The notes beneath the pieces were generated by a model. That model worked only from the letters and a program-made list of their open reading frames with translations. It searched no databases and was not told the DNA's origin. Of a stretch of 20,331 bases of DNA, positions 12,731 through 19,141 are shown piece by piece (within the stretch, counting starts at the first letter, position 1; every line of letters begins with the position of its first letter). The DNA is from a virus. The stretch lies in the IMG/VR virus record IMGVR_UViG_3300044225_000851, positions 1 to 20,331 of that record; one strand, written 5' to 3'. The position numbers were made by a program, and so were the translations under genes.

Positions 12731-13205
12731 CTTCTTTTGTCTCCATTTCTTCTGTAACTGGTATTCTGTGTGGATTTGCTTTCCACTCATCAGTTGCCTG
12801 ATCACCAATCTTTCCAAGAAACGGACAAGGTGTCCCTGCCATCTCCATGGCATCATATACTCTACGATCTTGACATAGAACTGATACTGCGGCAACTTTC
12901 ATACCCATGTCATACAATGTCTTTGAGATTTTTAGACGTTCACAGTTTTCATCTCTTACCATTTCACCACTTGAAATACCTAAGATTTGTGTTTGCACTG
13001 CACCAGATACCCCTGCCATACAAAGGTCAGAGGTTGACGAACCAACACTTGGTGAGATTGCAGATGGTGGTGGACTAATTACGATTGTCCTACCCTCTGT
13101 CTCAACCTCACTCGTTGATTTCGTAGTTGTATCTACAACTGTCTGTGAATATGCCGTTGACACTATAGACATTACAAAAAGAACGGCGAATATGAATTTG
13201 TTCAT
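12660..13205 (-). CDS. Exported protein with C-terminal hydrophobic tail
   Basis: A 181-residue precursor with a signal peptide (MNKFIFAVLFVMSIVSTAYS, cleavage before QTVVD), a Thr/Ser/Pro-rich linker, a helical domain with four Cys (DLCMAG, ENCERL, VLCQDR, TPCPF) and a C-terminal stretch AAGGLSLALLLLLL that could anchor it in a membrane. The ATG at 13205 follows GGAG; an in-frame ATG at 13220 lies upstream of that site and is less likely. It is the first gene after late promoter box L2 and overlaps the Cys-repeat protein by 71 nt, which suggests the two act together. No family is recognised. Confidence 0.72.
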   Translation of the reverse strand: MNKFIFAVLFVMSIVSTAYSQTVVDTTTKSTSEVETEGRTIVISPPPSAISPSVGSSTSDLCMAGVSGAVQTQILGISSGEMVRDENCERLKISKTLYDMGMKVAAVSVLCQDRRVYDAMEMAGTPCPFLGKIGDQATDEWKANPHRIPVTEEMETKEDVQKRNAAVAAGGLSLALLLLLL

Positions 13206-13231
13206 TTCATCTCCGACCATAGTTCTATTAC

Positions 13232-13239
13232 TATTTATA
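13232..13239 (-). promoter_or_regulatory. T4-type late promoter box L2
   Basis: Exact TATAAATA, 26 nt before the ATG at 13205. Just upstream is a 12-bp perfect palindrome (TCAAAATTTTGA, 13245-13256). A TTGACA overlaps this area, but no good -10 follows at 16-18 nt, so the late box is the better reading. Confidence 0.8.
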
Positions 13240-13244
13240 TGATG

Positions 13245-13256
13245 TCAAAATTTTGA
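13245..13256. other. Perfect 12-bp palindrome upstream of L2
   Basis: TCAAAATTTTGA reads the same on both strands, 5 nt upstream of the late box. It may be an operator or simply AT-rich chance. The rest of 13206-13275 holds no gene. Confidence 0.3.
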
Positions 13257-13275
13257 TACAATTATATATTTGACG

Positions 13276-13542
13276 TTATCTGTCGTCATCTGTATGACGT
13301 TCTTCTATATTATGCAATCTTCGTTCCAATTCGTCAATCTTTTTCGCAACTTTTGGATATTTTGTTTTCCACGCAATATCTTCTTTATCTAGAATATCAA
13401 TACCATATCTTTCTTGAGCCCAGTTTGCAATGTCCTCAAACTTCTTGTAACCCCAAATACCAACCTTGGTATCTTTGATCCATTTTGTTGAAGCTGCACC
13501 TAACAGACTGCCTGCAATATTACTAACGACCCAAAACCACAT
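13276..13542 (-). CDS. Hypothetical 88-residue protein with N-terminal hydrophobic segment
   Basis: Starts MWFWVVSNIAGSLLGAASTKW, a moderately hydrophobic segment that may attach to a membrane, followed by a soluble helical part with a charged C-terminus (LERRLHNIEERHTDDDR) that looks like a coiled coil. AGGTAAACAA precedes the ATG at 13542. Not recognised. It lies 8 nt after the DUF1353-like gene and closes a late block that also holds the spanin candidates, so a lysis or envelope link is possible but unproven. Confidence 0.65.
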   Translation of the reverse strand: MWFWVVSNIAGSLLGAASTKWIKDTKVGIWGYKKFEDIANWAQERYGIDILDKEDIAWKTKYPKVAKKIDELERRLHNIEERHTDDDR

Positions 13543-13550
13543 TTGTTTAC

Positions 13551-14063
13551 CTACACTTCTCTTTTTACACTATTGTTGATTGCCCAACGACCAAACATTC
13601 TAACTGCGTAATATGCCGCATATTTTTTCCATGCTGGAACTGGTGGTTCAGAGGCGTGCATACCCTCTAAGAAAACATCATCTGCAATCTTACGATATGA
13701 CTCTCTTTCTTTCTTGGTTGCAGGCCCCTCTTCTGCTGCAGCAGATTCATGGACTGCTTTGTATTGGGTATTGATTTTTTCATATAGGATATCATGTATA
13801 ACAGCTGCTCTTGCAACATCAAATGGTGCAATAAATGCCCAGCACGCTCTTGGTACAGATGCCATATCTGTGATATAACCTTTTGGTACAGTAACAATAT
13901 ACTGGTTTGTCTTTGTAGAATTACGAACTTCTACTTCACATTCTCTTAACATCTTTGCTTGTTCTTCAGTAATGTTTTCTGAATAAAATTTTAAGTCCTC
14001 TAACAATTTCCAGTTTCTAGGTGGATTAAATGTTGCCTTCATCAATGAATCAAATTTTGCCAT
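13551..14063 (-). CDS. DUF1353-like phage protein
   Basis: 170 residues. The stretch VPKGYITDMASVPRACW, then HDILYE and later RKIADDVFLEGM match the pattern of the DUF1353 family, found in many phages near lysis or tail genes with no proven function. The conserved D, S, H and D residues look like an active or metal site. The ATG at 14063 is 1 nt after the o-spanin-like stop, with GGGGAGAACTGAA before it; an upstream in-frame start would overlap the neighbour. The context favours a role at the cell envelope late in infection (inference). Confidence 0.8.
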   Translation of the reverse strand: MAKFDSLMKATFNPPRNWKLLEDLKFYSENITEEQAKMLRECEVEVRNSTKTNQYIVTVPKGYITDMASVPRACWAFIAPFDVARAAVIHDILYEKINTQYKAVHESAAAEEGPATKKERESYRKIADDVFLEGMHASEPPVPAWKKYAAYYAVRMFGRWAINNSVKREV

Positions 14064-14064
14064 T

Positions 14065-14445
14065 TCAGTTCTCCCCGACAGGTATCTTAGTATTTTCATC
14101 ATCTGCCACCGCCTTTTCGTAGTAGATGATTATATCTTTCTGTTGTTGTATATATCTTTTTATCTCTTCTATACCAACTGCTAAATTTTTAAATGTCACT
14201 GGGTCAAGAGCATAAACAAGAAATTGTCCTTGATTAGTTTTCATTTCCTCAATGACTTCTTGTACGTTTGCTTCAGTAATGACCTTAACCTTTAGTTCAT
14301 CAAACTCCACTGATCTTGGTCTTGGTACAATAGCAATTGTAGGTTTAACAATTCTGTCAACTGTTACTACCTCTTTTTCTGGTTTCCAAGAGCAACTACT
14401 TAGTAGAGTCACTAAGAGTGCCAAATATATTACTGACTTCTTCAT
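14065..14445 (-). CDS. Lipoprotein, candidate outer-membrane spanin (o-spanin)
   Basis: 126 residues with a lipoprotein signal: MKKSVIYLALLVTLLSSCSW, lipobox LSSC with Cys18. The mature part has a Val/Pro/Arg-rich start (KPTIAIVPRPR) and a helical C-terminal half. Its first 51 nt lie inside the 3' end of the membrane coiled-coil gene upstream, in another frame, as for Rz/Rz1-type spanin pairs. Spanins join inner and outer membranes to complete lysis of Gram-negative hosts. It is longer than many Rz1 proteins, so other roles are possible. Ribosome-binding signal is weak (GGAAC about 10 nt upstream), fitting coupled translation. Confidence 0.6.
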   Translation of the reverse strand: MKKSVIYLALLVTLLSSCSWKPEKEVVTVDRIVKPTIAIVPRPRSVEFDELKVKVITEANVQEVIEEMKTNQGQFLVYALDPVTFKNLAVGIEEIKRYIQQQKDIIIYYEKAVADDENTKIPVGEN

Positions 14446-14770
14446 TTATTTTTTGTTCCATAACTTTAGGGTCTTTGAGACTATCTGCAACTAAATTACC
14501 CTCTGCAAGTTTATCTCTAATTTTTGTATTTTCTTTTTCTGCAGCCGCAAGTTTTGTATTGAGTTCATTTGATAACTCAATTTGTTTCTGCATATTGTTT
14601 TGTAACTCTTCAATCACAGCATCCTTACTGTCAAGAGCAACTTCTAATTTTGCATTATTCTCTCGTAACACAGCCATACGTTGCATAGTATCATTGTAAA
14701 TATAATACGCACCATATCCTATACCACCAAGAATGAATAGAATGAAAATTAGAATGTATACTCTTGTCAT
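14396..14770 (-). CDS. Membrane coiled-coil protein, candidate inner-membrane spanin (i-spanin)
   Basis: 124 residues: an N-terminal membrane segment (VYILIFILFILGGIGYGAYYI, residues 4-24) followed by a long coiled coil (about 30-95, rich in Glu, Lys, Asn) and a short tail. This is the i-spanin layout: N-in anchor with the coiled coil in the periplasm. The end overlaps the lipoprotein gene by 50 nt. The ATG at 14770 has AGGTGAGGTT upstream. No sequence family is recognised; the call rests on topology and gene arrangement. Confidence 0.6.
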   Translation of the reverse strand: MTRVYILIFILFILGGIGYGAYYIYNDTMQRMAVLRENNAKLEVALDSKDAVIEELQNNMQKQIELSNELNTKLAAAEKENTKIRDKLAEGNLVADSLKDPKVMEQKINEEVSNIFGTLSDSTK

Positions 14771-14778
14771 AACCTCAC

Positions 14779-15000
14779 CTACATACCAGAATCAATTCCC
14801 AACCATGCACTAAATCCAAATACTTCCATCAACATGAAAGTGAATAACATGATCATGATTCCCCACATGATTAGTTTACCATTAAAGTTTGATGCTGATA
14901 GTTTAATCGCAAGTATTTCATTACCGAAAAATCTTAACATCAATTCAAATTCGTTATGATCGTCTTTTACAACGACACCATTTTTCTTTTCTTCAGCCAT
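14779..15000 (-). CDS. Small membrane protein, 73 residues
   Basis: Starts MAEEKKNGVVVKDDHNEFEL, a charged cytoplasmic-type head, then KLIMWGIMIMLFTFMLMEVFGF as one long membrane segment near residues 42-63. AGGAAAAAATA precedes the ATG at 15000. It sits between another small membrane protein and the i-spanin candidate; a holin-like function would suit the place but a single segment with this head is not diagnostic. Not recognised by family. Confidence 0.65.
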   Translation of the reverse strand: MAEEKKNGVVVKDDHNEFELMLRFFGNEILAIKLSASNFNGKLIMWGIMIMLFTFMLMEVFGFSAWLGIDSGM

Positions 15001-15014
15001 TATTTTTTCCTAAC

Positions 15015-15176
15015 TTATTCAGATTTCCAAATAGTCCAAACACCCCACGCAATTGCAACACCAGCAGCAATCTTTGCGAGTGGTGCCATGAATAGAATCA
15101 TTAAACCAAGTGCAATACACATTGCACCATCCCATGATGTTCTTTCTTTTACTCTGTTTTTAATCCAGTTCATCAT
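15015..15176 (-). CDS. Small membrane protein, 53 residues
   Basis: Reads MMNWIKNRVKERTSWDGAMC, then IALGLMILFMAPLAKIAAGV and AIAWGVWTIWKSE to TAA at 15015. Two adjacent hydrophobic segments (about residues 19-33 and 34-50) suggest a membrane hairpin. AAAGGAGAGTCAA precedes the ATG at 15176. Similar short proteins with RTSWDG and a WxIWKSE end are familiar from marine myoviruses, from memory. A holin or holin partner is one possible role given the two segments and the spanin-like genes behind it; unproven. Confidence 0.7.
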   Translation of the reverse strand: MMNWIKNRVKERTSWDGAMCIALGLMILFMAPLAKIAAGVAIAWGVWTIWKSE

Positions 15177-15187
15177 TTGACTCTCCT

Positions 15188-15490
15188 TTACTTGTATTTG
15201 TCTGACTTCCTTTTAGTTCCGTCAGCTCGTGGTATTAAACCTCTTGCCTTTGCACTTGCAGTTTCAGTAGAACCTAATTTAGTTCCAGACTTTATTTTCT
15301 TTTTTAAAACTGCGAGAGATGGTGCCTCTGTCTGCTGATTTTTTCTTGCAGCATCTTGAGTTCTTGCCCTATCATCTTCTCTGTCATGTTTTATTTTGAG
15401 TCTATCTAACTCTCTTTTCTGTGCAGTATTAGTTTTTGCAACTGCTGTATGACCATCCTCATAATACATCTGTTTGAATGTTTTCATCAT
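15188..15490 (-). CDS. Basic, Lys/Arg-rich 100-residue protein
   Basis: A highly charged helical protein (KRELDRLKIKHDREDDRART, then KKKIKSGTKLG and a basic tail) without membrane segments. It might bind DNA or be part of the virion interior. The ATG at 15490 overlaps the previous stop (ATGA) after a G-rich ribosome-binding site; a second ATG at 15487 is also possible. Not recognised by family. Confidence 0.65.
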   Translation of the reverse strand: MMKTFKQMYYEDGHTAVAKTNTAQKRELDRLKIKHDREDDRARTQDAARKNQQTEAPSLAVLKKKIKSGTKLGSTETASAKARGLIPRADGTKRKSDKYK

Positions 15491-16317
15491 CCACCCCCTT
15501 TTGCGATCATAATCGCAGCCATATAATCATTTGCATCTTTTTCGTTTTTGTAAACTTTCTTCAGTTCTTTTGCGTGTTTACCACTAGGCAACTTAACTCT
15601 CTTACCTTTTACAAACTTATCTGCATAAACACCATAACCACCATCAGGCATCTTTCTAACATCTGCTGCTAAATATCTTTCACCAGTGTTCTGTCCGTTA
15701 CCAGCACCAGCACCATTACCGTTACCAGCACCGTTTCCGTTACCATTACCATTACCAGTTTGACCATTGCCACTCTGACCATTCGATCCCTGTGCATTTT
15801 GACCACTTTGATTTGACGTATCTTTTGATCTACCAAAGAATGGATATGCATAAACAAAGCCACTTTTAGGAACACACGACCTTAACTTTTTATCATACTT
15901 GTAGCCTGGTGGACATTTTGAATCATGCACACTTTCCTTTACCTGTCGTTGCTTGGTAATCTTTTTCATCTTCTCAATGTATGCACGATACACTGCGGCC
16001 TCTTGTGTTTTACCCATCACCCTCGCACGTTGTTCCATTGCGATTGCTGCCTGTATCTTATGTGCATGAGATTTACCAGAACCCTCAATCTTTTTCACAC
16101 TTGCCTTTGCAGTCTTGACATCTTTGAAACCAAGTCCGTGAATAGTTCCTTTTGGATTTTCATCTGTGTATAGATCGGAGTGTTTGTCAGAACCGGCTGG
16201 TTGACCTTTTTTTCTAGGTATTCTGGGATTGTTCTTTGCTTTTAAATCGGCAACAGGTTTCATTACACCGAAACTGTAACCATAGGAATTTTCGTGAAAT
16301 GTTAAAAAGGTTTTCAT
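15487..16317 (-). CDS. Phage protein with basic N-domain and Gly/Asn-rich linker
   Basis: 276 residues. Residues about 20-120 form a conserved-looking basic domain (RIPRKKGQPAGSDKHSDLYT, GTIHGLGFKDV, SHAHKIQAAIAMEQRAR) that I have seen in marine phage proteins of unknown role. Then comes CPPGYKYDKKLRSCV, a possible disulfide, a linker of about 25 residues made of Asn and Gly with some Ala and Gln, and a C-terminal domain (YLAADVRKMPDGGYGVYADK). The ATG at 16317 is preferred over an upstream TTG at 16335, which overlaps the neighbour stop. Late and possibly virion-associated; no enzyme motif is visible. Confidence 0.65.
   Translation of the reverse strand: MKTFLTFHENSYGYSFGVMKPVADLKAKNNPRIPRKKGQPAGSDKHSDLYTDENPKGTIHGLGFKDVKTAKASVKKIEGSGKSHAHKIQAAIAMEQRARVMGKTQEAAVYRAYIEKMKKITKQRQVKESVHDSKCPPGYKYDKKLRSCVPKSGFVYAYPFFGRSKDTSNQSGQNAQGSNGQSGNGQTGNGNGNGNGAGNGNGAGAGNGQNTGERYLAADVRKMPDGGYGVYADKFVKGKRVKLPSGKHAKELKKVYKNEKDANDYMAAIMIAKGGG
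15694..15770 (-). repeat. Low-complexity Asn/Gly coding stretch
   Basis: Imperfect GGTAAT/GGTAAC-type units encode alternating Gly and Asn with a few Ala and Gln. It separates two domains of the protein at 15487-16317 as a flexible linker and could slip during replication. Confidence 0.7.
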
Positions 16318-16324
16318 GGGAAAA

Positions 16325-16828
16325 CTACTTTCCAACCATCTTCATAACTTTATTCTGAAGAGCCATGAACTGACCTTTAGTTCCGTTTACCATCTTTTCA
16401 AGTTTTTTCTTATTGTCCATATTTACTTTATTATAGACTTGTGTGATTGCAGATGCAGTAAACATATCTACTTTCATAGTGCCATCCTTAAACTTCACTG
16501 GTTTCATTTGTTTCTTCACTACGATATCTTTTAAGACGTTCATGTTGTTTTCTTCAAGATAAACTTCACGATTGAAGTCCATAGTGTTTTCTTGAACCTT
16601 TTGTGAAAGTTTAGATTTTTGTTCTGCCCTTCTTGCTCTTGCACGATCAAGTTTTTCTCTGTGTTGTCTGTATGCTTTTGTCCTTGCGTCAAGTAATCTT
16701 TTTTTCTTTTTCATCATCGCATCTGGAGGCATTGCAACACCACTACCTTGACCAGCAAAGTTGGTAGGTGCATCTTCCTCTACAGGCTGTCCACTATAAG
16801 GACTTACTTCTTTCCAACTAATTGTCAT
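16325..16828 (-). CDS. Conserved phage protein of unknown function, 167 residues
   Basis: Begins MTISWKEVSPYSGQPVEEDA, followed by a strongly basic helix (KKKKRLLDARTKAYRQHREK and on to about residue 70) and a helical C-terminal half (TASAITQVYNKVNMDNKKKL). No Cys and no membrane segment. The ATG at 16828 overlaps the previous gene by 11 nt with GGAGG 9 nt upstream. Its place among late-type genes suggests virion assembly or an internal head component; not assigned. Confidence 0.7.
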   Translation of the reverse strand: MTISWKEVSPYSGQPVEEDAPTNFAGQGSGVAMPPDAMMKKKKRLLDARTKAYRQHREKLDRARARRAEQKSKLSQKVQENTMDFNREVYLEENNMNVLKDIVVKKQMKPVKFKDGTMKVDMFTASAITQVYNKVNMDNKKKLEKMVNGTKGQFMALQNKVMKMVGK

Positions 16829-17435
16829 CTTTAATATCCTCCAAGCTTACATATATTTTTTCTTGAGTTTTAACATGAACCACTGGGAAAATGTCAACAC
16901 CCAAAACAGTATCTATTGGAGCTTCATCTGCAAATGCGATTACTTTGTCACCTTTCTTTGCAGACAATTCTTCCTCTTCCTTATTTAGTATATCGTTAAC
17001 TAGAACATAGTTTCCTTTAGGTAATACCTCACCAAACCCTATAACTTCTTCTGATATCTCATTATCCAGTTCCATACCTTGTTCTTTGAGATATTTCATA
17101 AACTCCTTTTCAAATACATCTGGATCATCAACAGATTCTTTGAACGTATCTTTTAATAAAAAAAGTGCAGCTGCATAAGTACCAACCTTGGTTCTTAAAC
17201 CAGGCACTTTTGCAAATATTTTTTTAATATTAAAAACTAATTTATGTAGGATTGTATATGAGTTTTTAAGTTCAGTTGTGGAGAGTTCTACTGCTGGGCG
17301 AGTGGATTTTGGTTGTCTAATACGATTACCATCTGCATCAATGATACCCAACTTAAAAGCATCCTGTTTTTCAAAAGGTGTCGTTAACAACTTTAGAAAT
17401 CTGTAGGTAACAAATAAATCAATCGCCCTTCCCAT
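16818..17435 (-). CDS. Conserved marine-myovirus protein, possibly structural
   Basis: 205 residues. The opening MGRAIDLFVTYRFLKLLTTP and the segment DAFKLGIIDADGNRIR look like a conserved protein found next to structural genes in cyanophage-type myoviruses (from memory). A helical middle (TYAAALFLLKDTF) is followed by a beta-rich C-terminal part (EVLPKGNYVLVNDIL, DKVIAFADEAP). No enzymatic motif. ATG 17435 overlaps the previous stop as TAATG. Structural role is an inference from company. Confidence 0.7.
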   Translation of the reverse strand: MGRAIDLFVTYRFLKLLTTPFEKQDAFKLGIIDADGNRIRQPKSTRPAVELSTTELKNSYTILHKLVFNIKKIFAKVPGLRTKVGTYAAALFLLKDTFKESVDDPDVFEKEFMKYLKEQGMELDNEISEEVIGFGEVLPKGNYVLVNDILNKEEEELSAKKGDKVIAFADEAPIDTVLGVDIFPVVHVKTQEKIYVSLEDIKDDN

Positions 17436-17797
17436 TATAGTTTCCTTAATGTCTCAAAAACTTTTTCGTCTTTGTTTATGTCTTTTAGTTCATCATTTCT
17501 TAATATATTTAGATATATTAGAAATGATTTAAGTGCAGGCCAGTACTCTGGTTGGATTTTATATAATAACAAAGTAGAACAAGCATCTGCACCAAAGACA
17601 TTGTTTAATACTATGATATGATTTAATAATAATCTTTCTTTCAAAACATCGGTATCATGGTATTTTCTTAAAAGTCGTTTAATATACTTAAACCTTTTAA
17701 GATCATCCTCAAATTCTTTTTCACCCTCACAGTGTGGATTGTTGTAATTTCTAATCGCATACATCAACACATTGCTTGGTGTTATTTTTTCGTACAT
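17435..17797 (-). CDS. Conserved phage protein of unknown function, 120 residues
   Basis: An all-helical looking protein: MYEKITPSNVLMYAIRNYNN, then a Lys/Arg-rich helix (DDLKRFKYIKRLLRKY) and a hydrophobic helical core (LLNHIIVLNNVFGADACSTLLL). Similar proteins occur in many marine T4-like phages; I cannot give a reliable name. Start and stop both form TAATG overlaps with the neighbours, so the three genes from 18240 to 16818 are translated as a coupled set. Confidence 0.75.
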   Translation of the reverse strand: MYEKITPSNVLMYAIRNYNNPHCEGEKEFEDDLKRFKYIKRLLRKYHDTDVLKERLLLNHIIVLNNVFGADACSTLLLYKIQPEYWPALKSFLIYLNILRNDELKDINKDEKVFETLRKL

Positions 17798-18240
17798 TAT
17801 GATATACTGGCGTAAACTCTACACGATTGATTTCTAGGCATCATCTCATACTCAATCTTCAAACTTAGACCACCTTCCACTTGGTTAGAAATCCCATCAT
17901 CATTTACAAACTCATCATATGGTGTGTTTTCATCTTTACCAAAACGACCACCAAACAAAGATAGTGGTAAATCAAATGAACCACTTTGTCCCTCAAATAC
18001 TGGTGTTGATGGAAAAGATAAACCGATCTTATTAAGAGTTCCTCTCAATCTATGTACTGCGTGTTCTGGAACTAAGTACTCTGCGTTCCCTATTTGACCA
18101 ACAACAGCATTTAATCTTCTGCGAACCGCTGGATCACTCAACTGTGCTGTGTTGATTTCCAGACTACCACCTAAGTTGTTTGGGTGTTCGACAGAATGAT
18201 ATACTGATGCTTCAGATACAAACTTTTTAAATGATTCCAT
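17797..18240 (-). CDS. Conserved phage protein of unknown function, 147 residues
   Basis: Begins MESFKKFVSEASVYHSVEHP; the middle carries LPLSLFGGRFGKDENTPYDE and a C-terminal segment LSLKIEYEMMPRNQSCRVYA. The composition is that of a soluble alpha/beta protein. AAGGA precedes the ATG at 18240 by about 9 nt. It is the first gene after a strong terminator, so it needs its own promoter or readthrough; a CTAAATA just upstream of the terminator is a poor match to the late box. Function unknown. Confidence 0.7.
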   Translation of the reverse strand: MESFKKFVSEASVYHSVEHPNNLGGSLEINTAQLSDPAVRRRLNAVVGQIGNAEYLVPEHAVHRLRGTLNKIGLSFPSTPVFEGQSGSFDLPLSLFGGRFGKDENTPYDEFVNDDGISNQVEGGLSLKIEYEMMPRNQSCRVYASIS

Positions 18241-18258
18241 TATCCCATTCCTTAATCT

Positions 18259-18290
18259 AAAAAGGGGAGAGAGTTAAGCCCCTCTCCCCT
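18259..18290 (-). terminator. Intrinsic terminator after the 156-residue structural-type gene
   Basis: On the minus strand AGGGGAGAG (18290-18282) pairs with CTCTCCCCT (18271-18263) around a 10-nt loop, followed by a run of T. Nine perfect base pairs, 6 of 9 G-C in the stem. It starts 28 nt after the stop at 18319. Confidence 0.88.
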
Positions 18291-18318
18291 ATATTTAGGT
18301 ATTCGCAATCTACTAAGA

Positions 18319-18789
18319 TTAGGCTACGTCAACGATACCCATATCAGTAGCAACTTTGTTAGAAGCAAGAACTGCCCATGCAGTACCAGTCCACATACAA
18401 ATCACTGCGTCACCATCGTCAACAAAGTCAATGTTGGCATAACCCAAACGTGACTGTGGGGTCAACTCTGATGTTCCACCGTCTTGATCATTCACGATGA
18501 TCTTGATCTGACCTTGAACAGTTCCGTTTGCAAGAGTTGTTGCGTTAGAACCAGCAGTTTGCAACAGAGTAACAGCAGTTGATACTGAAATTGCAGTCTG
18601 TGTTCCGTCAGAAATATCTTCGATTGAATTTGAAAATCCAATAAATGAAGGAAGGTTGTTAACAAAGTTAGTGACAGACACCTTCTTATTGATAGGTGTA
18701 CCTGTTGGATCGTCCACAACGTGGAGCAAATCAGCACCAGCAATACCTGTTGAAAGGTCTGTCAAGGCGGTAATCTTCTTATCGGCCAT
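18319..18789 (-). CDS. Virion structural-type protein, 156 residues
   Basis: Begins [20 protein letters not shown] and then [19 protein letters not shown], a pattern typical of marine phage tail or surface proteins, where the N-terminus may attach the protein and the rest is beta-rich ([37 protein letters not shown]). No enzymatic site. AGGAGAAGCCAA precedes the ATG at 18789. It ends at a strong terminator, so it is probably made in quantity from the late boxes upstream. Exact position in the virion is not known. Confidence 0.75.
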   Translation of the reverse strand: MADKKITALTDLSTGIAGADLLHVVDDPTGTPINKKVSVTNFVNNLPSFIGFSNSIEDISDGTQTAISVSTAVTLLQTAGSNATTLANGTVQGQIKIIVNDQDGGTSELTPQSRLGYANIDFVDDGDAVICMWTGTAWAVLASNKVATDMGIVDVA

Positions 18790-18813
18790 TTGGCTTCTCC
18801 TAGTTTATCTAAA

Positions 18814-18843
18814 CCCACAAAATTATGGGAATGTTACTGTGGG
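18814..18843. other. Hairpin between two late genes
   Basis: CCCACA (18814-18819) pairs with TGTGGG (18838-18843) across an 18-nt loop, in the 60-nt gap between 18789 and 18850. On the minus strand it is followed by TTTAG only. It could be a weak terminator or an mRNA-processing site. Confidence 0.35.
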
Positions 18844-18849
18844 CATTAT

Positions 18850-19077
18850 CTAGATTAATTCTAGTCCCACATCACTTTCAGAGCCATCTGGCTCTTTTTC
18901 ATCATTAAACTCTTTTAAGAAACTCTCGCATTGTTGTCTTGCACCATTAAGTGCGTTCAACATTCCGACAGCTTCATTTTTTTGTTGTTCTAAACTCTGT
19001 AGTTTTCCGTTTACTTCTTTTATATCAGAGTCTAAAACAGATATTCTTTCTTCTATCATACTCTTAGTAATAGTCAT
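18850..19077 (-). CDS. Coiled-coil protein of 75 residues
   Basis: Starts MTITKSMIEERISVLDSDIK and continues with heptad-like Leu/Ile and Glu/Lys spacing (VNGKLQSLEQQKNEAVGMLN), then a polar acidic tail. The ATG at 19077 is preferred over a GTG six bases upstream because AGGTG lies just before it. Two late boxes stand upstream. A chaperone or minor virion protein would fit; not recognised. Confidence 0.7.
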   Translation of the reverse strand: MTITKSMIEERISVLDSDIKEVNGKLQSLEQQKNEAVGMLNALNGARQQCESFLKEFNDEKEPDGSESDVGLELI

Positions 19078-19104
19078 ATTCACCTCACTTCATACATGAT
19101 ATAC

Positions 19105-19112
19105 TATTTATA
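19105..19112 (-). promoter_or_regulatory. T4-type late promoter box L3
   Basis: Exact TATAAATA, about 28 nt before the ATG at 19077; one of two boxes spaced 22 nt apart on the same strand. Confidence 0.8.
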
Positions 19113-19126
19113 ATACTTTATACGAG

Positions 19127-19134
19127 TATTTATA
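19127..19134 (-). promoter_or_regulatory. T4-type late promoter box L4
   Basis: Exact TATAAATA just 7 nt after the stop of the 295-residue structural protein, preceded by a run of eight T. With L3 it forms a tandem late promoter for the coiled-coil and tail-type genes. Confidence 0.75.
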
Positions 19135-19141
19135 AAAAAAA

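Noticed and set aside
13221-13251. TTGACA upstream of the exported-protein gene at 13205 as a sigma70 promoter
   Set aside because: No acceptable -10 at 16-18 nt; the exact late box TATAAATA in the same place explains the region better.
13271-13288. Inverted repeat TGACG...CGTCA at the end of the 88-residue gene as a terminator
   Set aside because: Only five base pairs and no T run follows; too weak.
18291-18300. CTAAATA as a late promoter before the gene at 17797-18240
   Set aside because: It differs from TATAAATA at the start of the box, and transcription would run straight into the strong terminator.
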